Shown: piece by piece, positions 32,604 through 41,799 of the stretch
How the letters are laid out: each line of letters opens with the position of its first letter
How positions within the stretch are numbered: position 1 is the first letter of the stretch
Program-made: the position numbers and the translations under genes
Notes under the pieces: model-generated
Databases searched by the model: none
Told to the model about the DNA's origin: nothing
What the model saw: only the letters and a program-made list of their open reading frames with translations
Assembly (NCBI GenBank): GCA_021776655.1
Contig: JAJFFK010000038.1
Coordinates: forward strand, 1-54,408
Reading direction: 5' to 3'
DNA from: Henriciella sp.
GTDB lineage: Bacteria > Pseudomonadota > Alphaproteobacteria > Caulobacterales > Hyphomonadaceae
DNA: 54,408 nt

Positions 32604-34034
32604 CTAATCTTCATCGAAGCGGAACAGCGACATGGAGCGGGCACGCTCGTCAAAATTCAGTGTCTTGTTGAGCGGCGCGTGCGCGCGCTGCAAACAGTTG
32701 GGCCGCTCGCACATATAGCAATTCACCCCAACTGGCGTTGGCTTCGGCGTTTCGATATTGTGCCTGTCGGCATAGGCCAGGCGCGGTGCGTAAGCGATAT
32801 CGCAGCCAAGACCAATCGCGAGTTTCTGTTCCGGGTTCTCGTAAGTGCCATCCGAGCGGCTGACCATTTTCGCAATTGAGAAATAAGTTGTCTCGTCTGG
32901 CATCTGGATGATCTGGGTGTGGACGCGGCCAGGCGTCAGAAAACATTCGTGGATGTTCCAGAGTGGGCAGGCGCCGCCAAACTGAGAGAAATGAAAGCGC
33001 CCGGCGCTAAAGCGCTTTGAGACGTTTCCGGCAATATCCATACGCACGAAAAAGAACGGAATGCCCCGTGCGTCCGGTCTTTGCAGGGTTGTCAGGCGAT
33101 GGGCGGTCTGTTCGTAACTGGTGCCGAAACGGTGCGACAGCAGCTCGACATCGTAGCGGGTCTTTTCCGCCTCCTGCAAAAAACGGCCATAGGGCATCAA
33201 TAGCGCGGCGGCAAAATAGTTCGCCAGGCTGGTGCGACAAAGACCGGTTGCCTCTCGTCCCGGCAGCTTGGCTGTCTTGATGATCTGATCAATCAGGTCG
33301 CGGTGCTCCAGCATGCCGATCTGAAAGGCGAGCTGGAAGCGCCGACCCGACTGGCGCAGCAATTCTGACAGGTCGAGCCGTTGCGCGTGGCGATCAAAAT
33401 AGCGCAACATTTGCGGCATGACATCAATCGGAACCACGCGAACCTTTATCCCGTGCTTTTTATTGAGGCGGTCTGTCAAGACAGCTGGTTTCGTGCTGCG
33501 GTCAAAGCCAAGTTGGGATGACATGGCCTCAGCAACTTCGTCAAGTTCGGGGAAATAGTTGTGTTGAGACTGAAAAAAGCGGCGAACACTATCGACGGCT
33601 TCAGCTGATTGTTCGAGCAGTTCGACCCGGTCGCGGTCACTCGCCAACTCGTCACCGCGCAGGCTCAGATCGCGATGTTTGGCATAGAGTTTGAGCAGGG
33701 CTTTTGCGGCGTTTGGGCTGGCGGACACGAAGTCTTCGGCATCTGCTTTTGAGACGGGAGTATCCTTGAACATCGGTGTGCGCAGGGCCTCATAAACTTC
33801 CGCGACCAGATGCGCATCGTTCTGGCCAGCAAAGCTGGCAATGTCGAAATCGTACCGTTCTGACATTCGCATCAGCACTTTCGCACTCATCGCGCGTTGA
33901 TTGCGTTCCATCAGATTCAGATAGGAGGCAGAGATGCCGAGGTCCTCTGCCATACGGGTTTGCGTCAGGCCCAGGGTTTGGCGGAATCGTCTAAGTCTAT
34001 GACCGACCAGAAGTTTTCTGCTTTTCTCTGACAT
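32604..34034 (-). CDS. ScfR/RamB-like XRE-family acyl-CoA regulator
   Basis: A 476-residue regulator with an N-terminal XRE helix-turn-helix (about 10-65: RLRRFRQTLGLTQTRMAEDL then ISASYLNLMERNQR), an IrrE-like (DUF955) middle lacking a clear HExxH, and the C-terminal DUF2083 short-chain acyl-CoA regulator domain with cysteines 439, 442 and 447 (CYMCERPNC). Family members sense acyl-CoA and control aceA, aceB or propionate genes (RamB in actinobacteria, ScfR/MccR-like in others). It faces aceBA, so it is very likely their regulator. A TTTACAA site lies just before its own start, suggesting autoregulation. Confidence 0.9.
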   Translation of the reverse strand: MSEKSRKLLVGHRLRRFRQTLGLTQTRMAEDLGISASYLNLMERNQRAMSAKVLMRMSERYDFDIASFAGQNDAHLVAEVYEALRTPMFKDTPVSKADAEDFVSASPNAAKALLKLYAKHRDLSLRGDELASDRDRVELLEQSAEAVDSVRRFFQSQHNYFPELDEVAEAMSSQLGFDRSTKPAVLTDRLNKKHGIKVRVVPIDVMPQMLRYFDRHAQRLDLSELLRQSGRRFQLAFQIGMLEHRDLIDQIIKTAKLPGREATGLCRTSLANYFAAALLMPYGRFLQEAEKTRYDVELLSHRFGTSYEQTAHRLTTLQRPDARGIPFFFVRMDIAGNVSKRFSAGRFHFSQFGGACPLWNIHECFLTPGRVHTQIIQMPDETTYFSIAKMVSRSDGTYENPEQKLAIGLGCDIAYAPRLAYADRHNIETPKPTPVGVNCYMCERPNCLQRAHAPLNKTLNFDERARSMSLFRFDED

Positions 34035-34035
34035 C

Positions 34036-34133
34036 TTTACAACTTTTACAAAAAAACAAACTGTAACATTTCAATTGTGACAGTAATACCTTTATTTTAC
34101 AATAATTTATGGACTTGGCACAGTTTTTGTAAA
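34036..34133. promoter_or_regulatory. ace divergent promoter with four TTTACAA half sites
   Basis: The AT-rich 131-bp gap between the regulator and aceB holds TTTACAA at 34036-34042, 34045-34051 and 34096-34102 and the inverse TTGTAAA at 34127-34133. It also holds the imperfect palindrome ACTGTAACA (34060-34068)/TGTGACAGT (34076-34084). The arrangement looks like operators for the divergent ScfR/RamB-like regulator. The aceB start has GGAG nine bases upstream. TGGCACAGTTTTTGT (34116-34130) resembles a sigma54 -24/-12 element with two mismatches. Confidence 0.6.
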
Positions 34134-34165
34134 TATCGTGAATACACAAGCGCTGGAGTTTCAAG

Positions 34166-35821
34166 ATGAGTTCAATCGAGACAATTGACAAGCCCAAAGA
34201 CAAGCCAACGCCCCGTCACCGGGTGCTTGCCAGGGTCAAAGGTGGCGTGTCGGCCGAATTTGCAGATGTCCTGACCGATCGGGCACTGTTGTTTCTGGCT
34301 GATCTGGAACGCCGGTTTGGGCCAACCCGCAAGACTTTACTTGAAGACCGCACGCTAGCGCAGCTGCGTTACGACGATGGTGAGTTTCCCACCTTCCCAC
34401 CCGAAACCGCGCATGTACGCGCGTCGCAATGGGAAGTCGCTGCGACGCCTGCCGCGCTGCAAGATCGCCGGGTCGAGATTACCGGACCGGTGGATCGCAA
34501 GATGATGATCAATGCGCTCAATTGCGGTGCGAAGATGTTCATGGCCGATTTCGAGGATGCGTCGTCGCCGACATTTGACAACATGATGCATGGCCAGCTC
34601 AATATGCGTGACTATGCCCGCCAGACGCTGTCATTCACCGATGAGGCCAAGGGCAAGTCCTACACACTGAATGATGAGATCGCTACAATGCTGGTGCGCC
34701 CGCGTGGCTGGCATTTGAGCGAAGCAAATATTACCGTTGATGATCAGCCAATGTCGGCCAGCCTGGTCGATTTCGGACTGCACATTTTCCACAATGGCAA
34801 ACTTCTGGCCGAGCAATGCCGGGGGCCATTCTACTATCTACCCAAGATCGAGACCTATCAGGAAGCGCGTCTGTGGAATGATGTGTTCAACTTCTCACAG
34901 GCCGTGCTTGGGATTGAGCATGGCACGATCAAGACAACTGTCCTGATCGAAACTTTGCCCGCTGCCTTCCAGATGGACGAGATTCTGTATGAATTGCAAA
35001 GCCATATCACTGGCCTGAATTGCGGCCGCTGGGACTATATTTTCAGCTATATCAAGACGCTGAAGAACCATAAGCAATTTGTCCTGCCGGATCGCGCGCA
35101 GGTTGGTATGGATCGCGGATTCTTGAAAGCCTACAGCTTGCTGCTGATTGAGACCTGTCACCGCAGGCGCGCCCATGCAATGGGCGGGATGGCGGCGCAA
35201 ATTCCGGTCAAGGGTGACGAGGCTGCCAATACCGTTGCGTTTGACAAGGTTCGCGCTGACAAGAAACGTGAAGCGAGCCAGGGCCATGATGGCACTTGGG
35301 TCGCACACCCGGACCTGGTGCCTGTGGCGATGGATGTTTTCAACGCCGAGATGCCGCAAAAGAACCAGGTTCTGTCACAGCGCCAATACCCGGCCGTGTC
35401 TGAACAATCATTGCTTGCAGCCCATTCCGGGACCGTGACCGAAGCGGGCATTCGCACCAATATTTCGGTTGGTATCAGCTATATTGCCGCCTGGCTGTGT
35501 GGTCGCGGCGCGGTGCCTATTCACAATCTGATGGAAGATGCGGCGACCGCTGAGATTTCACGCGCGCAAATCTGGCAATGGATCCGTCATGGGGCCAGCG
35601 CCGACATGGCTGACGGGTCGCAAGAGACCGTGACATCAGCCCTCTATCGCCGCCTGTTCGATGAAGAGATTGAAGCCCTGAAATCTGAACTTGGCGCAAA
35701 CGCCTTCGTCGCAGGCCGCTTTCCTGAAGCCGCCAAACTGTTCACCGAGACGGCAATTTCTGCCGACCTTCCAACCTTCCTCACCCTTCCTGCCTACGAT
35801 ATTCTGGAGCATTCATCATGA
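34166..35821 (+). CDS. aceB: malate synthase A
   Basis: AceB joins glyoxylate and acetyl-CoA to malate, the second glyoxylate-shunt step, needed for growth on acetate or fatty acids. The 551-residue protein is of the A type (G type is over 700): RGWHLSEANITVDDQPMS, MFMADFEDASSPT (124-136, with acid residues near the active site), GRWDYIFSYIKTLKNH and NLMEDAATAEISRAQIWQW. The start codon ATGAGTTC is preceded by TGGAG. Its stop overlaps the aceA start (ATGA at 35818-35821), so both are coupled. Confidence 0.96.
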   Translation: MSSIETIDKPKDKPTPRHRVLARVKGGVSAEFADVLTDRALLFLADLERRFGPTRKTLLEDRTLAQLRYDDGEFPTFPPETAHVRASQWEVAATPAALQDRRVEITGPVDRKMMINALNCGAKMFMADFEDASSPTFDNMMHGQLNMRDYARQTLSFTDEAKGKSYTLNDEIATMLVRPRGWHLSEANITVDDQPMSASLVDFGLHIFHNGKLLAEQCRGPFYYLPKIETYQEARLWNDVFNFSQAVLGIEHGTIKTTVLIETLPAAFQMDEILYELQSHITGLNCGRWDYIFSYIKTLKNHKQFVLPDRAQVGMDRGFLKAYSLLLIETCHRRRAHAMGGMAAQIPVKGDEAANTVAFDKVRADKKREASQGHDGTWVAHPDLVPVAMDVFNAEMPQKNQVLSQRQYPAVSEQSLLAAHSGTVTEAGIRTNISVGISYIAAWLCGRGAVPIHNLMEDAATAEISRAQIWQWIRHGASADMADGSQETVTSALYRRLFDEEIEALKSELGANAFVAGRFPEAAKLFTETAISADLPTFLTLPAYDILEHSS

Positions 35822-37407
35822 CCTATTCACAAACTCTCGCCGAGCTTGAAGCTCGCTATCCAAACGGTGCCCCGGCTGGCATCAATCTGGTAGATATCGC
35901 GCAGTTGAAAACCCAAAACACCTACAGCACGCACCTCGACATCGCCAAGGCCATGTCAAAGGTCATGCGCGCTGACATGGCGGCCTATGACGAGGATAGC
36001 AGCAAATTTACGCAGTCGCTCGGCTGCTGGTCTGGCTTCCACGCGCAGCAAATGATGCGCGCCGTCAAGCGTCAGAAAGGCACGCTGGACCGCGCTTATG
36101 TTTATCTGTCGGGCTGGATGGTGGCTGGACTGCGCAACAGTTTCGGCCATCTGCCAGATCAGTCAATGCACGAGAAAACCGCTGTGACGGATCTGATCGA
36201 AGAGATCTATGTGTCGCTTCGCCAAGCCGATGAGGTCGATTTGAATGACCTGTTTGCCGAGCTGAAGACGACCAATGATCGCGACGCGGTGATCGCCAAA
36301 ATTGACGGCTTTGAGTCTTACGTTCGCCCGATCATTGCTGATATCGATGCCGGGTTTGGCAATGTCCACGCCACTTACCTTCTGGCCAAACAGCTGATCA
36401 AGGCCGGTGCATGTTGCTTGCAGATCGAAAACCAGGTGTCGGACGAGAAACAGTGCGGCCACCAGGATGGCAAAGTCACGGTGCCGCGCGAGGATTTCGT
36501 TGAAAAGCTACGCGCTTGCCGCATGGCCTTCGAGGAGCTGGGTGTACATGACGGCGTGATCGTCGCGCGGACTGACAGTCTTGGCGCTGGCCTGACCCAG
36601 AAAGTCCCGGTGTCAACAAAGCCGGGCGATCAGGCCGCCGAATATATCAAATGGCTGGAAACCGAAGCGGTTGGCGATATTAGCGACCTCAACGAGTGCG
36701 ATGTCGTGCTCAAGATGGACGGCGAATTGCGCAAGCCCGTTCGCTTACCAAACGGTCTTTACAAGTTCCGTGAAGGCACTGGCGAAGACCGGGTGGTTGA
36801 GGACTGCATTTCCAGCATCGTTGATGGCGGCGCTGATTTGCTCTGGATCGAAACGGCGACACCAAATGTTGCAGCCATTGCCGCAATGGTGAACCGGGTC
36901 AAGCAAGTCGTCCCTAACGCCAAGCTGACTTACAATAACAGCCCAAGCTTCAACTGGACGCTGAACTTGCGCAAGCAAGTCCGTGAGGAATGGATTGCCA
37001 GCGGTCAGATCAAAGCTGATGCTTATCCTGATGATGTGCAATTGATGTCATCAAAATTTGATGGCGATGCACTTGGTATGGAAGCGGACGCGCGTCTGCG
37101 TGGGTTCCAGACCGATATTTCCCGTGAAGCAGGTGTGTTCCATAACCTGATCACGCTGCCAACATTCCACATGGATGCCAAAGGCATGAATGATCTCTCA
37201 GAGGGTTATTTCGGAACCGACAAGATGCTGGCTTATGTCGCTGGTATTCAACGCGAGGAAATTCGGACGAGCGTTTCAGCTGTCAAGCACCAGCACGAAG
37301 TTGGCTCTGACCTTGGCGATACGTTCAAGGAAATGACTGGCGGCGAGCGCGCCCTGAAAGCGGGCGGTGCGCACAATACGATGAACCAGTTCGAAGCGGT
37401 TGCTTAG
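35818..37407 (+). CDS. aceA: isocitrate lyase
   Basis: AceA splits isocitrate into succinate and glyoxylate. The 529-residue protein belongs to the longer bacterial type (as in Pseudomonas, about 530). The catalytic loop is KQCGHQDGKV with Cys213 (normally KKCGH; Gln replaces the second Lys). Other family landmarks are IADIDAGFGN (Mg2+ binding), VARTDSLGA and NNSPSFNW. It is the second gene of the aceBA pair and is followed by a terminator that lies within the 3' end of the convergent UMF1 gene. Confidence 0.96.
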   Translation: MTYSQTLAELEARYPNGAPAGINLVDIAQLKTQNTYSTHLDIAKAMSKVMRADMAAYDEDSSKFTQSLGCWSGFHAQQMMRAVKRQKGTLDRAYVYLSGWMVAGLRNSFGHLPDQSMHEKTAVTDLIEEIYVSLRQADEVDLNDLFAELKTTNDRDAVIAKIDGFESYVRPIIADIDAGFGNVHATYLLAKQLIKAGACCLQIENQVSDEKQCGHQDGKVTVPREDFVEKLRACRMAFEELGVHDGVIVARTDSLGAGLTQKVPVSTKPGDQAAEYIKWLETEAVGDISDLNECDVVLKMDGELRKPVRLPNGLYKFREGTGEDRVVEDCISSIVDGGADLLWIETATPNVAAIAAMVNRVKQVVPNAKLTYNNSPSFNWTLNLRKQVREEWIASGQIKADAYPDDVQLMSSKFDGDALGMEADARLRGFQTDISREAGVFHNLITLPTFHMDAKGMNDLSEGYFGTDKMLAYVAGIQREEIRTSVSAVKHQHEVGSDLGDTFKEMTGGERALKAGGAHNTMNQFEAVA

Positions 37408-37460
37408 GGTCACCCCCTAGTCGTGATGCGAGCCTGGATTGGCGCGCCTCATGTCCGACT

Positions 37461-38960
37461 CTAAGCTGAACCGGCGGGCCGCTCTGGCTCGCCGGTTTTT
37501 ATTGTGGTCATGATGACCAAGCCAACCACAAATAATGCCGAGATCGAGGCCATGCCAAGGCGCTGGCTATTGAAGGCCTTGGTGAATATTTCAACCAATA
37601 GCGGACCCGCCCAGACGGTCACGGTACCGGCGATGGCATACAGGCCGAAGAATTCGCCGCTGCGCCCAGCCGGAGCCAGGTGCACCAGCATTGACCGGCT
37701 GGAGGAAATACTCGCCGTCGCGGTCACAGCTAAAACACTGATCGAACCGAGATAGACAAGATCGGATAGGGTTTGGAAGATCAACCCGTTCCAGACCAGG
37801 TAATTATCGACAAGACCGAAGAATAGCGTCTCCCTGGTAATTGAGAGTTGGAAAACGAGGATGGCAATCATCGCTATGATTTCGATGATCAGCGCGTGTT
37901 TTGGTCCGAACTTTGTATCCAGCCAACCGCCAAACAGGCCGCCACCAAACCCCCAGGCCGAGCCAAAAATCGCATAGGCCGTCATTTCCAAAATACCCCA
38001 GCCGAGAAACAAGGACACATAGACTGCGCCGAGCGCCAGAAGAGCGGCCATGGCATCTGCATAGAACATCCGGGCGAGCAGGAATTTCATCATCTGCAGG
38101 TATTTTGCGGCTTCCCTGATGGTCGTGAACACACCGTTTGCGCCATCCTTGAAGGCCTTTGTCCAGCTGGCGCCTTTGGTGCCGCCATCTTCGGCGAACA
38201 GGAAGAATGGAATTGAAAACAGGATCAGCCAGATCGCGCAGATTGGACCGGCCAGTCGAACATGCTCGAACTTGGCCATATCAATGCCGAACAAGGGCTG
38301 AGAAAATGGCCAATGTATCTGGTTCGGTAACAAGAAGACCATTACCAGGGCCAACATCATCAAGGTGGCGGCGAGGTTTCCGAGCCCCAGACCGAGCCCT
38401 GAAATCGATGGCAGTGACCTCTGTGACCCAGAGACGGCCAGCATCGAATTATGGGTGACTTCCGAATACGTATAACAAACATAGGCAATCATCAGCGCAA
38501 TCATGACGGTTCTTGTGCTCAGGCCATCCTCGCCAGGAATGGCGTACCAAAGCATCCATGACATCAGCGCGATGAGACCAAGGAATACCGCCAGAACAGG
38601 TTTGCGGCGTCCACCGCGATCCAGTGCGGCGCCAAGGAACGGCGCTGTAAAGGCGCCGACAAAGCCTGCGCCTTTGGTCACGGCGGCAATCGCCGTTTGC
38701 CCGCGTGCGTTTAACGTGCGCTGTGCCTCTTCAGGGCTAAGGCCATCAAGTATCCCGCTGGCTCTAACGTCCGCGCCGATTATCTGTCCGGCAAAATAGG
38801 GTGCAAAAATGTAGATAACGATGAGGATGTAATATGGGTTTCGAGCCCATTCGAAGACTGCCCAAGCGAACCCTGATCTATCGAAAGCACCGCCAGTTCC
38901 AGTGTGTGATCTTGGGGCAGCCGTTTCAGTTGCCGCAGGCAACGCGTCGGTATCGGTCAT
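37461..38960 (-). CDS. MFS transporter, UMF1/Atg22-like
   Basis: A 499-residue permease with about 12 membrane helices. The N-terminal tail (1-27) is followed by FAWAVFEWARNPYYILIVIYIFAPYF, the UMF1/Atg22 signature (helix 1 'YD/EWAxNPY'). GAFTAPFLGAALDRGGRRKP (motif A-like) lies between helices 2 and 3. Yeast Atg22 exports vacuolar amino acids; bacterial substrates are unknown. Placement directly after aceBA hints at a carboxylate or amino-acid role but nothing in the sequence shows this. Confidence 0.88.
   Translation of the reverse strand: MTDTDALPAATETAAPRSHTGTGGAFDRSGFAWAVFEWARNPYYILIVIYIFAPYFAGQIIGADVRASGILDGLSPEEAQRTLNARGQTAIAAVTKGAGFVGAFTAPFLGAALDRGGRRKPVLAVFLGLIALMSWMLWYAIPGEDGLSTRTVMIALMIAYVCYTYSEVTHNSMLAVSGSQRSLPSISGLGLGLGNLAATLMMLALVMVFLLPNQIHWPFSQPLFGIDMAKFEHVRLAGPICAIWLILFSIPFFLFAEDGGTKGASWTKAFKDGANGVFTTIREAAKYLQMMKFLLARMFYADAMAALLALGAVYVSLFLGWGILEMTAYAIFGSAWGFGGGLFGGWLDTKFGPKHALIIEIIAMIAILVFQLSITRETLFFGLVDNYLVWNGLIFQTLSDLVYLGSISVLAVTATASISSSRSMLVHLAPAGRSGEFFGLYAIAGTVTVWAGPLLVEIFTKAFNSQRLGMASISALFVVGLVIMTTIKTGEPERPAGSA
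37469..37501 (+). terminator. rho-independent terminator after aceBA
   Basis: AACCGGCG (37469-37476) pairs with CGCCGGTT (37490-37497), then TTTTATTG. The hairpin overlaps the last codons of the convergent UMF1 transporter gene. Confidence 0.8.
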
Positions 38961-39051
38961 TCAGGATCCTCCAAAGAGCCATTTAGGCTTCGTTGGGATC
39001 ACCCTGCTGCATTCTTTTCAAACAGGGAAGCGTTCGCGCGGCGTCACCGCA

Positions 39052-40173
39052 TCAGCCAACTTTTTCGACGAGTACTGTTCCAGCTGAATACCCGGCACCG
39101 AAAGAGCAGATCAAGCCTTTCTCGCCTGATTTGATATCATCTTGATGCTTGTGGAAGGCGATGATCGATCCGGCCGACGAGGTGTTGGCATAAGTATCCA
39201 GAATGGTCGGGCTTTCGTCCGGGGTCGGCTCGCGGCCAAGGACTTTGGTTGCGATCAAGCGGTTCATGGCGGCATTGGCCTGATGCAACCACATCCGACT
39301 TAGGTCCGGGGCCTTAAAGCCAAGCCGATCAAGTTCGCTTTGGATCATTTTTGCGACCATTGGGACAACTTCGCGGAAAACCTTGCGGCCCTCTTGAACA
39401 AACAGTTTGTCCGCCGCGCCGATCCCTTCAGGCGCAGAATTATTCAGGAAGCCAAAATTGTTGCGGATATTATTCGAAAACTGGGTTTTCAGATGGGTCC
39501 CTAAAATCTTCCAGTGCGCAGCAGGCGCAATGTCTTCGGCCTCAATCAAAACGGCGGTAGCGACATCGCCAAAGATGAAATGGCTGTCGCGGTCGGTGAA
39601 GTTCAAGTGGCCTGAACAGATTTCCGGATTGACCATTAGTACAGATTTTGCCGTACCGGAGCGAACAAAGTCAGCGGCGGTTTGAATGCCAAATGTTGCC
39701 GATGAGCACGCCACGTTCATGTCGAAGCCAAACCCGCCAATGCCGAGTGCGTCCTGAACCTCTACGGCCATTGCCGGGTATCCGCGCTGCATGTTCGACG
39801 CTGCGCACAGCACTGCATCGACATCTTGCGGGTCACGGCCAGCGGTTTCGAGGGCTTGCCTACCCGCTGCAACAGCGATTTCCGCAAGAATGGAAATCTC
39901 TTCATTCGGTCGCTCAGGAATGATCGGGCGCATGATATCTGGGTCAATAATACCGGATTTGTTGATAACAAATCGAGATTTGATGCCGGACGCCTTCTCG
40001 ATGAATTCGGCATTTGAATGGGTTTTAAGGGCAACCGTCCCAGCTTCAATGTCAGCGGCGTGCTCGGCGTTCCACGTGTCGGCCCAGGCATTGTAGCTGG
40101 TAACCAATTCCTCGTTTGAAACGGATTCAGACGGCGTCCAAAGTCCGGTGGCGGAGATGACAGGCGTGATCAT
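39052..40173 (-). CDS. beta-ketoacyl-ACP synthase III family protein
   Basis: A 373-residue FabH-fold condensing enzyme. The catalytic triad is Cys156 (NVACSSATFG), His in WLHQANAAMN and Asn in TYANTSSAGS. It is about 55 residues longer than FabH, with an inserted charged region (THSNAEFIEKASGIKSRFV) as in the FabH-like proteins of Caulobacterales. It may start fatty-acid chains or condense a specialised acyl-CoA; the substrate is unknown. It is not in a fab cluster. An 8-bp inverted repeat (40204-40211/40239-40246) lies 30 bp upstream of its start. Confidence 0.88.
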   Translation of the reverse strand: MITPVISATGLWTPSESVSNEELVTSYNAWADTWNAEHAADIEAGTVALKTHSNAEFIEKASGIKSRFVINKSGIIDPDIMRPIIPERPNEEISILAEIAVAAGRQALETAGRDPQDVDAVLCAASNMQRGYPAMAVEVQDALGIGGFGFDMNVACSSATFGIQTAADFVRSGTAKSVLMVNPEICSGHLNFTDRDSHFIFGDVATAVLIEAEDIAPAAHWKILGTHLKTQFSNNIRNNFGFLNNSAPEGIGAADKLFVQEGRKVFREVVPMVAKMIQSELDRLGFKAPDLSRMWLHQANAAMNRLIATKVLGREPTPDESPTILDTYANTSSAGSIIAFHKHQDDIKSGEKGLICSFGAGYSAGTVLVEKVG

Positions 40174-40203
40174 GCAAAGTGTCCTTATCGGCCATGCGAG
40201 GCG

Positions 40204-40246
40204 CGGTGATCTAAAGTCGATTCTTCTCTAGAACTGTCGATCACCG
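40204..40246. promoter_or_regulatory. inverted repeat upstream of FabH-like gene
   Basis: CGGTGATC (40204-40211) and GATCACCG (40239-40246) are perfect inverses, 27 bases apart, between the lipoprotein stop and the FabH-like start. It could be an operator or a weak hairpin; there is no T-run on minus. Confidence 0.35.
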
Positions 40247-40263
40247 ACGTCACCCCTGTAGCC

Positions 40264-41466
40264 TCAATTAAACCATACCGCGAAGATCAAGCCATCGCCG
40301 TTTGTCATCCGTGTGAAGCGACGCCAAGCCTGCATCGGGGCCAGCGGTCCGGATTCGAGATAGGGCGCAGCAGCAGCGCCGTGGATCCACAAGATCACAT
40401 CCATATCGCCCGGGTCTTGCAGGAATTTGGCAACATTGACGCCAATCCCTTGTTCGGCGTTATAGCCGTTATTGTAGCGCCAATACGACACCAACGCTTC
40501 GCCCTCCAGGATCGCGCTCATTTCCCCCAATACTGCTTGCCATCCGTCAACCATTTCCTGAGTGATCTGAACCCCGAAAGCAGAGGTTTGCTGCGGGTTG
40601 GGTAGCCATTCATGGTCATCGTCTGTTTCCAGCATGACCTGACCCCAGAATGACATGTTGTCGTCGATCATGGCCTTGAAATGACGATGCGCCGCGCGCG
40701 TGCGGGTCTTGTCAGGTGTGCCGCGCAAGGCCAGCAAGACCGCCGCGGCCGTGTCAGCCCAGTTATTGCCACTATCTAAGACGCTATGAACCTGGCCAAT
40801 ATCGGCCAGCGCCCGGCTGCCTTCATAGACAGTGGCGATAGCTGGAGTTGGATCGGCGGCGAGGGTCAGCTCGGCCATGCCAGCCATGACATGGACATAG
40901 GCGTTCAGCCAATAGGCATCAGCGCTATCGAACCGCACCGTGCCGTCAAACCCGTCTTCCGGCTCCGTGCCAAGCTGCTCCATCACGCTCAGTGCGGTTT
41001 CCCAGTCTTCGCGTGTGCCATTGGCGTTGACATCGAACCAGATCGAGGTGAGCGGGAAACTGACGGCGAAATCCTTACCGGTGACGCGGGCGAGACTGGT
41101 CTCTGCGCGGGTGAGATGGACCAACGCGTCGGTCATCGCAAGTTCCAGAAAAGCCGGATCGAACTCGGCATCCGGGTTGGGCGGCAACTGGTTGCGCATA
41201 CCTGGCAGCAGGGCAAGTGATTGCGACGTATTGGCGTAGCGTATCTGCATAATAGTTTCGCTGGCACGCAGAAATTGGATGCCGCCGAGCAGGAAATCAG
41301 TCTCGATACTGTCAGGCTGCAAAGCGAGATTGGCTTCGGTAGCCGTCAGGCCTTGTGTTGCCAGAACATCCTGCCAGGGGGTGAGGTTTTCCGGGTCGGT
41401 CTTGGCCGGATTGCAGGCGGACAGGGCAAAACAGGTTGCGGCAATGAGGATAGGTTTGAACATCAT
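40264..41466 (-). CDS. hypothetical lipoprotein with EF-hand-like segment
   Basis: A 400-residue predicted lipoprotein: MMFKPILIAATCFALSAC, lipobox Cys18. The mature part is mostly helical. WFDVNANGTREDWE (about 165-178) has the D-x-N-x-N-G spacing of a calcium-binding EF-hand loop, the rest of which is not evident. I do not recognise the family. AAGGGAG precedes the start. It is transcribed alone; the FabH-like gene follows 90 bp later on the same strand. Confidence 0.75.
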   Translation of the reverse strand: MMFKPILIAATCFALSACNPAKTDPENLTPWQDVLATQGLTATEANLALQPDSIETDFLLGGIQFLRASETIMQIRYANTSQSLALLPGMRNQLPPNPDAEFDPAFLELAMTDALVHLTRAETSLARVTGKDFAVSFPLTSIWFDVNANGTREDWETALSVMEQLGTEPEDGFDGTVRFDSADAYWLNAYVHVMAGMAELTLAADPTPAIATVYEGSRALADIGQVHSVLDSGNNWADTAAAVLLALRGTPDKTRTRAAHRHFKAMIDDNMSFWGQVMLETDDDHEWLPNPQQTSAFGVQITQEMVDGWQAVLGEMSAILEGEALVSYWRYNNGYNAEQGIGVNVAKFLQDPGDMDVILWIHGAAAAPYLESGPLAPMQAWRRFTRMTNGDGLIFAVWFN

Positions 41467-41541
41467 ACACTCCCTTGTGAGCGTGTGATTACTAATTCAT
41501 TTTTTGCGGAAAGTCCATATTACCAGCGCGGCGGTGCCAAA

Positions 41542-41799
41542 TTATCCGTCTTGAGGCGCGCCCGCAATGACCCGGTTAATCTCGCGCTGCTCGGCCTCTT
41601 CTTCTTGCCGCGTAACAGCGTCCGATTGCTCAAGGCGTTCCCGCCCAGCGTCGGCAATCGCGTCGGCAATGCAGCGATCTCGGATGGTTACGGTTTTGAT
41701 TGATTCGCACTTTGAATAAGCTTTATCCAGGTCGAATTCGCGGGCTGAGACGCATGCAGTTGCGGCCAGCAGGGTGGCCATAAGCAAGATCGGTTTCAT
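41542..41799 (-). CDS. small hypothetical lipoprotein
   Basis: An 85-residue protein with signal MKPILLMATLLAATAC (lipobox Cys16), then a helical, charged mature part with two cysteines (KCESIKTVTIRDRC) that could form a disulfide, and a Glu-rich helix (RQEEEAEQREIN). Its ATG overlaps the tag stop (ATGA at 41796-41799), so it is the third gene of a coupled ygfZ-tag operon. Function unknown. Confidence 0.75.
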   Translation of the reverse strand: MKPILLMATLLAATACVSAREFDLDKAYSKCESIKTVTIRDRCIADAIADAGRERLEQSDAVTRQEEEAEQREINRVIAGAPQDG

